DNA of 36,949 bases, from NCBI GenBank assembly GCA_947628235.1, contig CANQZC010000015.1, forward strand, positions 1-36,949, written 5' to 3'. The notes under the pieces were generated by a model. The model did no database searches. It was not told where the DNA came from and saw only the letters and a list, made by a program, of their open reading frames with translations. A program made the position numbers and the translations under genes. Every line of letters starts with the position of its first letter. Position 1 is the stretch's first letter. Below, piece by piece: positions 31,635 through 36,949 of the stretch. The stretch is from an uncultured Bacilli bacterium. Its GTDB lineage: Bacteria; Bacillota_I; Bacilli_A; RF39; UBA660.

Positions 31635-34600
31635 ATGAATAATAAGTTATTCAATATGTTAACAGGTAAGGATAGAAAAAGATATCATCAACTTCTACAA
31701 CTCATTGAGCAAAAAAATTATGAGGCTTTGTTTGAGGCGGATACCAATAATAGATTTGGTTTATCTAATCAAAAGTATATTGATAGAATATTGGACAGAA
31801 TGGAACAAGAAGTTTCTAATAATCCAGATTTTTTAATCCAAATGAATCAATCTTATTATCATAGAGCAGATTATTTTAATGAGATCGCTATCCAATCTAA
31901 TCCTAAAATAATTGAAATTTTTATAGAACAAAGCATCTATGGTTATGATAAATTGTTATCTATGGCTTTAGATAATGGATATCGACCATCTAATGATTAT
32001 ATTAATCGTCATTTTAGATTCTTCTCTGATGTTGATGTCATGAGTAAATTAATTGATGAAGGATATCGACCAACCGATGAAATGATGGAAACTTATGCCT
32101 ATATGAGAGTTTTTCAAAATGAAGAATTATTAAGAAAAGCATTAGATTGGGGATATATTCCATCATTACAATTTATCAGTACAACCAAAATATTAAATAA
32201 TCCTAATTTAATGGATAGAATATTGGATAGTATTGAACTTACCCCAGAAGTTGTCAGTAGTGAAATTTTTTTGGGTAACGCCAAAGCACAACAAAAAATC
32301 ATAAGGGAAAGACCGGACTTACTTTTAAAAATAAATTCTAGTAGTAGTACCTTTGAACAATTTTGGATTGAAGCATTGAAACAAGGGTATGTACCTGATG
32401 AAATCTTAACAAAGGTTTCTATAACTAGTAACTTCTTACTTTTATCTAAGGTTATTAAACAAAAACCAGAAATGATTAAATTTTGTAAGATAACGGAAAA
32501 AACAGAGAAAGAGCAAATTGATGAACTTGCTTTATGTATGGGTTATGTTCCTAGCATTTATGATGTTCAAACGAGTGAGTATATCAAGAGAAGTCCAAAA
32601 TTAATGCAAGCACTAATCCTGAGACGCCCAGAAGCAATCAAATATATTGAAACGAAAACGATAGGTATTTTACAAAATGAATTCTTTGATTTAGTCCGTT
32701 TAGCGCTCGATAATGGATATATCCCTACCTTAAAAGATGTAGAAGATAACCCTAGACTAGCTGAGAGTTTTGATATTATGAAAATTTTAATTCAAGAAAA
32801 TCCTGAGTTAATAAATATCATAAGAGAAGAAACCCCAAATAAAGAAGAATTATTAAAGATTGCTATTAAAAATGGATTTAATGGTACGATTGTAAGCAAA
32901 TATCGAGGAACTGAATCCAACTCTTTTATGGGAATTACGAATGTGAATGAACTATTATTTACGGAAACAGCCATCATGTATCAATTAGATAGAGGACAAA
33001 AATTAAGTAATGAAATTTCATATGGTAATTATTATAGTATCAATCTTTATCACTATTTGATAGATAAAGGATATCCTATAGAAGAAATTATTCATTTATT
33101 TACAGGTAGTTTTGAGGTAATGAAAGAGATTCTCGTGAAAAACCCAGAATACATAACGATGCTAAGTACAGATTTGTCTAGAAAAGAAATTGATGAATTA
33201 GGGTTACTTGCTATTCAGGGAGGATATATACCAAAATTTGAAGATGAAATATTTGGTTATGGATTGGAAACGGCTAAAATGATGGTTCAAAAATATCCAA
33301 GTTACATAGAAAAAGTTAGATTATTTGATAGAGTGGGAATGATAGGTTCAAAACTTTGTGAAGCCTATGATGAAATTTGTAAAATTGCTGCAGATGCCGG
33401 TTTTTTACCTGATATAGAAAACATGGGAAATGGGTATGGTGGAACAACAACAGCTGTCTACAATAGTAGTTATGATATTATGAAAAAAGTAATCCCATTG
33501 AAACCAAGTTTAATTGAATGCTGTTCTGTAGCAAATAAAGAACAATATGATGAATTGTGTAGATTAGCGCTCTCTTGTGGATATGAGGTAACGAATGAAT
33601 ATGCCTTAACTCACTGGGGAACCCAATTATGCTCTAATTATGATATTATGGCGAAGTATATTGCTAGTCACCCTGACTTTTTGTTAAAGGTTCAAATAAC
33701 GGATCCTGAGGAGATGCTAAGTTTAATTGACATTGCTATCCAGTCTGGATTTAAACTTAGCCGTTTAACGCAGAATGAATTACTTCAATTATTCTTATCT
33801 ATTGATGAAGAGAAATGGACGAATTATTTGGATGCAAATACTATTGAGATTTTGCGTAAAGCCAAAGAATTGTACGCTAATAATGATGAAATATCTATGA
33901 CCGTAAATCCAAAATTTATGTCAAATGATATCACTAGTCATTTTACTAAATCACAGATTGAAATATTATCTTGTTATCCAAAGTTACAAGAAAAAATTTT
34001 AACGCTATCTTTGGATAGTCAAAAAGCTGCCATCGTTTATGAATTGGTAGATAGATATAAAGATAATTTAGAATGGATTCCTATTTTAGAAAAAGTGTTA
34101 GATAATATGAATTCTTCTGAATATGCGAATCTACTAGCATCCATAAAGGATAAAGAACTCTCTGACGAAGAGAAAGAAAATTTAAGGTATTTATTAATGA
34201 CGAATAATCATCTAGATATTTCTACACTTGAAGAATTAAAACATATCGATTCTGTAAGAGAAAACTATATAAAAATGTTAATTGAACGAAATACATTAGC
34301 TAGTTTAAAAACGGCTTATTTTGAAAAAACATTTGGGATTGATTTAGCAACCGCTATTCGAATGGTTAATCTATATGGTAAAAGTCTAGAAGGAAACGCT
34401 ATAAATTCTTTAGATGAAAAGAGTAGAGCAGAGTTCATTTTGCTTGAAAACATGAAGAGAATCATTAATTTGAATAACATCGAGGTTTTAAAATATTATG
34501 TAGAAAATATCAATCCAGAATTTGTCGTAAAACCAGATTTAATGATTACTTATGAGGCAAGATTAAAATATTTGTTTACCAAAGAATTTAATAAAAGTTT

Positions 34601-36554
34601 TACGAAACCGCAGGAAGAAGATAAAGTGGTTAGTGATGTAAAAGGAGAACAAGATTTAGAGATTTATTTAGCAGCTGGCCATGATGGAAAGAAAAAATGT
34701 CGTATGATGATAACTTCCGTTGGTGCCTATACAAGTATGGAAGAGCCTGATGATTACTATGCAAGTTGGAATGTTGATAAAATTGCTTCTCATGGTTGCT
34801 GTTGTAGTTATATTGGGGAAAAGAACTTAGGTACAGCTGTAGTAAAGTATTGTTGCTTAGGTTTTACGGATTATGAATTAGGTTCTTTACAATTATCAGG
34901 CCCTTATGATTTATGTTCTATGTCTAAAGAGGATAGTTATCAAATATCTTCTATGTATTCTTCTATGTTCCTATTACCAGATGATGTTTTGAGTTATACT
35001 AGACATACACACAATGAAACAGTTTGGGAAAGAAGATGTATTTCTGGTGGTGCGATATTTAAAAAACAACCATCTTATATCGTTTTCTTTGTTGATAAAT
35101 TTGAAGATAGATTAACGGATCCAGAAGCCATGAGACAATGGGAGTCAGTAAAAAAAGCAGCATTAAACTTTGCCGTTGAAGTGAATGGTGTTAAAAAGCC
35201 ATTACCGATTATGGTTGTGGAAAGAGAAAAAATAGCTCAATCTCAACTGAAAGTCATTCAGGATAAATTAGAGCAATTTAAAACAACTTTAAATTCTAAA
35301 TTAATAGAAGGTATCATATCAGATTATGAGAGTAACTATGCAGGAAATAGAGAGTATCATCTCAATATATCTGAAAAATATTTTCCGAGCCATGAAAAAT
35401 TATCAGATAGTGTAGTTGGAGAAATTATCGAGACAATCAAAAAAGTATATACAACAGACCCTAACGCTGCCATTGAATGTATTCACGAACTAGAAAGAGT
35501 AGTTAAAAAGGAACAAGAGAAATATAACAATACTCAGCATGGCGTTGGGCAATCTCTTCCATCTTTTAATATCGAGGAAGCATTAATAGAGATTAATAAA
35601 TTAAAATCTGATTTTACCATAGGTATGGATTCTACTTTGGTTATGATTAATAGTGCGGATGGAAACGAAAGACAGTTTGAACAAACGGATATTTCTGCTA
35701 TAGATCAAACGATTCTAGATGAACAATTATCTTCTTCAGATATTATGAGTGCACTAACCGATAGTGGAATATCTACTACTCTTATTATGCATGAAAATGA
35801 GATTAAAAAGGAAAATATAAATAGTAAATTAAAAATTCATGGACCAAGACACATCAAAAATGTTTTATTATATTCTGCCTTAATCGGACAAGCGGTTATT
35901 CAAGATAGGCATGATTTAGACTTAATAATGTTAGCGGCTAAATACCATGATATTGGTAGAAAAACAGATGCCTATGAAGCACATGCTGAGGAAAGTTCAA
36001 AAATAGTTGATGATAAATTAAAAGATAAATGCTCTGAAGAAGATTTACCCATCATTAAAACAATCATTGAATTTCATGAAACCCCAAGAGATGCTTTTCA
36101 TATTGATGAATTATTTGCCACTATCGCTAAAAAGAATGGAATAACCGAGGAACAACTGGCTAGAGTAAGACAAATGGCAGAGGTATTAAAAGATGCGGAT
36201 GCCCTTGATAGAACTAGATTTATTAATAAGGCGAGATTAAATCCAAAATTTTTACATTATGATGTTTCTAAACAATTAATAAAGTTTGCATCCTCACTAC
36301 AAGAAACTTATGCGATTCATGATTTAAAAGAATTTCATTGTGATGAATCTATTGGTATTTTATTACAATATTATACGCCACAAGAAGTTTTAAGAACCAT
36401 TAGGCATAGTACCAGAGGAGCATTAAGAAAAGAGGATATTCAAAATTTTATAAAGTTATGGGCAGTATCTAGTATGCAAGGAACTAATGAATCAGAACGA
36501 ATATCAAGAGAAGATAGTGTTCGTAAAGAGGAGGAATCTAAGTATGGAAAATAG
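31635..36554 (+). CDS. Giant repeat protein with C-terminal HD phosphohydrolase domain
   Basis: Protein of 1639 residues starting at the ATG at 31635 (GGAG upstream; an earlier TTG is also in frame). The first ~720 residues are at least ten degenerate helical repeats of about 55-80 residues, each with an Asn-Pro-x-Leu/Ile-type turn and a LALDNGYIPS-type turn (DEGYRPTDE, DWGYIPSLQ, CMGYVPSIY, QGGYIPKFE), like a divergent ankyrin or Sel1 solenoid. A helical linker leads to an unassigned domain (about 1010-1200) with a CCC cluster (1055-1057), YCCLG and HTHNETVWERR (from 1124). The C-terminus is an HD domain: His1402, His1438-Asp1439 (YHDIGRK), His1481 and Asp1520/1522 (KDADALDRTRF). HD proteins hydrolyse phosphate esters, often nucleotides, with bound metal. 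No membrane segment. Overlaps the following small gene. Confidence 0.88.
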   Translation: MNNKLFNMLTGKDRKRYHQLLQLIEQKNYEALFEADTNNRFGLSNQKYIDRILDRMEQEVSNNPDFLIQMNQSYYHRADYFNEIAIQSNPKIIEIFIEQSIYGYDKLLSMALDNGYRPSNDYINRHFRFFSDVDVMSKLIDEGYRPTDEMMETYAYMRVFQNEELLRKALDWGYIPSLQFISTTKILNNPNLMDRILDSIELTPEVVSSEIFLGNAKAQQKIIRERPDLLLKINSSSSTFEQFWIEALKQGYVPDEILTKVSITSNFLLLSKVIKQKPEMIKFCKITEKTEKEQIDELALCMGYVPSIYDVQTSEYIKRSPKLMQALILRRPEAIKYIETKTIGILQNEFFDLVRLALDNGYIPTLKDVEDNPRLAESFDIMKILIQENPELINIIREETPNKEELLKIAIKNGFNGTIVSKYRGTESNSFMGITNVNELLFTETAIMYQLDRGQKLSNEISYGNYYSINLYHYLIDKGYPIEEIIHLFTGSFEVMKEILVKNPEYITMLSTDLSRKEIDELGLLAIQGGYIPKFEDEIFGYGLETAKMMVQKYPSYIEKVRLFDRVGMIGSKLCEAYDEICKIAADAGFLPDIENMGNGYGGTTTAVYNSSYDIMKKVIPLKPSLIECCSVANKEQYDELCRLALSCGYEVTNEYALTHWGTQLCSNYDIMAKYIASHPDFLLKVQITDPEEMLSLIDIAIQSGFKLSRLTQNELLQLFLSIDEEKWTNYLDANTIEILRKAKELYANNDEISMTVNPKFMSNDITSHFTKSQIEILSCYPKLQEKILTLSLDSQKAAIVYELVDRYKDNLEWIPILEKVLDNMNSSEYANLLASIKDKELSDEEKENLRYLLMTNNHLDISTLEELKHIDSVRENYIKMLIERNTLASLKTAYFEKTFGIDLATAIRMVNLYGKSLEGNAINSLDEKSRAEFILLENMKRIINLNNIEVLKYYVENINPEFVVKPDLMITYEARLKYLFTKEFNKSFTKPQEEDKVVSDVKGEQDLEIYLAAGHDGKKKCRMMITSVGAYTSMEEPDDYYASWNVDKIASHGCCCSYIGEKNLGTAVVKYCCLGFTDYELGSLQLSGPYDLCSMSKEDSYQISSMYSSMFLLPDDVLSYTRHTHNETVWERRCISGGAIFKKQPSYIVFFVDKFEDRLTDPEAMRQWESVKKAALNFAVEVNGVKKPLPIMVVEREKIAQSQLKVIQDKLEQFKTTLNSKLIEGIISDYESNYAGNREYHLNISEKYFPSHEKLSDSVVGEIIETIKKVYTTDPNAAIECIHELERVVKKEQEKYNNTQHGVGQSLPSFNIEEALIEINKLKSDFTIGMDSTLVMINSADGNERQFEQTDISAIDQTILDEQLSSSDIMSALTDSGISTTLIMHENEIKKENINSKLKIHGPRHIKNVLLYSALIGQAVIQDRHDLDLIMLAAKYHDIGRKTDAYEAHAEESSKIVDDKLKDKCSEEDLPIIKTIIEFHETPRDAFHIDELFATIAKKNGITEEQLARVRQMAEVLKDADALDRTRFINKARLNPKFLHYDVSKQLIKFASSLQETYAIHDLKEFHCDESIGILLQYYTPQEVLRTIRHSTRGALRKEDIQNFIKLWAVSSMQGTNESERISREDSVRKEEESKYGK

Positions 36555-36738
36555 TGATTTAAATCTACTAGAAAATTTAAAAAGAGAAGACTCTTCTCAC
36601 GAACCAATTTCTCAAGAGGAAACTAGCTTTAATCAAGGCTTAACAAATGAAGAGAAATTAGAATATCTTAGTCAATTGATACAGCGTGCTGAACAAAATT
36701 TAGAACAGAATGAGAAAAGTAAAAAACTAGTTAAATAA
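36544..36738 (+). CDS. Small acidic coiled-coil protein
   Basis: Protein of 64 residues. AGAGGAGGAA (36527-36536) is a strong ribosome binding site eight bases before the ATG at 36544; an earlier in-frame ATG lies upstream of it. The C-terminal half (NEEKLEYLSQLIQRAEQNLEQN) is a heptad-like helix, the N-terminal half acidic and probably disordered. It overlaps the end of the giant HD protein by 11 bases, so it is translated with it and could bind it, for instance as a regulator or immunity-type partner (inference). Confidence 0.75.
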   Translation: MENSDLNLLENLKREDSSHEPISQEETSFNQGLTNEEKLEYLSQLIQRAEQNLEQNEKSKKLVK

Positions 36739-36778
36739 ATTAAATAGACCATCAAATTTTTAAAAAGAATAATTTAGG

Positions 36779-36799
36779 AAGCCTTGCTACTGTGAGGCT
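36779..36799 (+). other. Small hairpin in the leader of the broken amidase
   Basis: agcct and aggct form a short stem around ttgctactgtg-type sequence. An overlapping alternative pairs tgtga with tcaca. It precedes the strong hairpin at 36810-36842. The two alternatives suggest a leader able to switch structure, but this is weak. Confidence 0.3.
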
Positions 36800-36809
36800 A
36801 TCACACAAG

Positions 36810-36845
36810 AACCTTCTTATCATAAACTATGGTAAGGAGGTTTTT
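36810..36845 (+). terminator. 15-bp hairpin that contains the next gene's ribosome binding site
   Basis: 36810-36824 (aaccttcttatcata) pairs with 36828-36842 (tatggtaaggaggtt), using only two or three G-T pairs, across aac; five Ts follow. The 3' arm includes AAGGAGG, the ribosome binding site of the ATG at 36846. It can end the giant-gene unit and also shut off translation downstream. Confidence 0.85.
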
Positions 36846-36949
36846 ATGAATGATATAAAGGGGATTGTCATTGATCCAGGACATGGAGGTATCGGTTAAA
36901 TCCAAAAATAGAAGAAATGACTATTTTGGTAAGTAAATACAAGAGTTTA
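36846..36949 (+). pseudogene. Broken Amidase_3 gene, cut by the window edge
   Basis: The ATG at 36846 opens MNDIKGIVIDPGHGGIG and then meets TAA after 16 codons. In another frame just beyond, NPKIEEMTILVSKYKS continues the family pattern (an E-K-D/M-T-L-x-I/V-S-x-Y segment follows DPGHGG in N-acetylmuramoyl-L-alanine amidases). The stretch normally lying between (xDPGAxGNGI) is missing, so a small deletion with a frameshift is likely. His in DPGHGG is intact. It has the sequence style of the amidase half of the LysM protein at 25709, but with the active-site motif kept. The gene continues past the window, so its full state cannot be seen. Confidence 0.6.

Overview
The window comes from a low-GC, Gram-positive-type bacterium using the standard bacterial code: TGA is a stop in several genes (for example those ending at 843, 15369 and 30653) and Trp is TGG, so this is not a Mycoplasma-type code. 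Gene families (TrpS, L13/S9, RluA, CwlD-type amidase, HtrA, GtrA/DUF2304, LysM), very AT-rich spacers, strong AGGAGG-type ribosome binding sites and U-tailed hairpin terminators suggest an uncultured gut Bacilli/Erysipelotrichia/RF39-like lineage. That placement is inference. Nearly all genes are on the + strand; the exception is an AraC-type regulator at 2992-3453.

Layout. (1) 1-6011 is an AT-rich accessory stretch of single genes: two proteins of unknown function, each followed by a decayed SEC-C zinc-motif tail, a SAM methyltransferase, the minus-strand AraC regulator, a lone soluble VirD4/TraG-like ATPase and an APH-type kinase. (2) 6221-11477: a 34-residue membrane microprotein, then an operon of three membrane-anchored proteins carrying tandem thioredoxin-fold domains, a bacterial PH-like protein and an anchored exported protein. 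(3) 11602-13626: trpS, whose cysteine spacing resembles the [4Fe-4S] TrpRS type, then rplM-rpsI behind a strong promoter and a possible L13 leader. (4) 13780-17210: two unknown proteins, a FabG-like SDR and a flavin reductase-rubredoxin fusion. (5) 17259-22289: a small acidic protein, a methyltransferase, an RluA pseudouridine synthase, a small protein apparently using a non-ATG start, a CwlD-like amidase, an Abi/HEPN protein and an HtrA protease. (6) 22367-25669: a surface-glycan cassette (GT2, DUF2304, GtrA, polytopic DUF6020-like protein). (7) 25709-28906: a LysM protein with a dead amidase domain, an anchored exported protein and a SWIM zinc-finger protein. (8) 29022-36738: a predicted mono-ADP-ribosyltransferase, a zinc-ribbon protein, a 1639-residue repeat protein ending in an HD phosphohydrolase domain, and a 64-residue coiled-coil protein. 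(9) At the right edge is a broken amidase gene behind a hairpin that buries its ribosome binding site.

Many promoters share an extended -10 element (TGnTATAAT or a close variant) with no obvious -35 box. Transcription units are short and usually end in perfect hairpins that often overlap the stop codon. The best candidates for undescribed systems are the ADP-ribosyltransferase / zinc-ribbon / giant repeat-HD cluster at 29.0-36.7 kb and the tandem-thioredoxin membrane operon at 6.5-9.7 kb. No tRNA, rRNA, CRISPR array, integrase, transposase or replication origin was seen.
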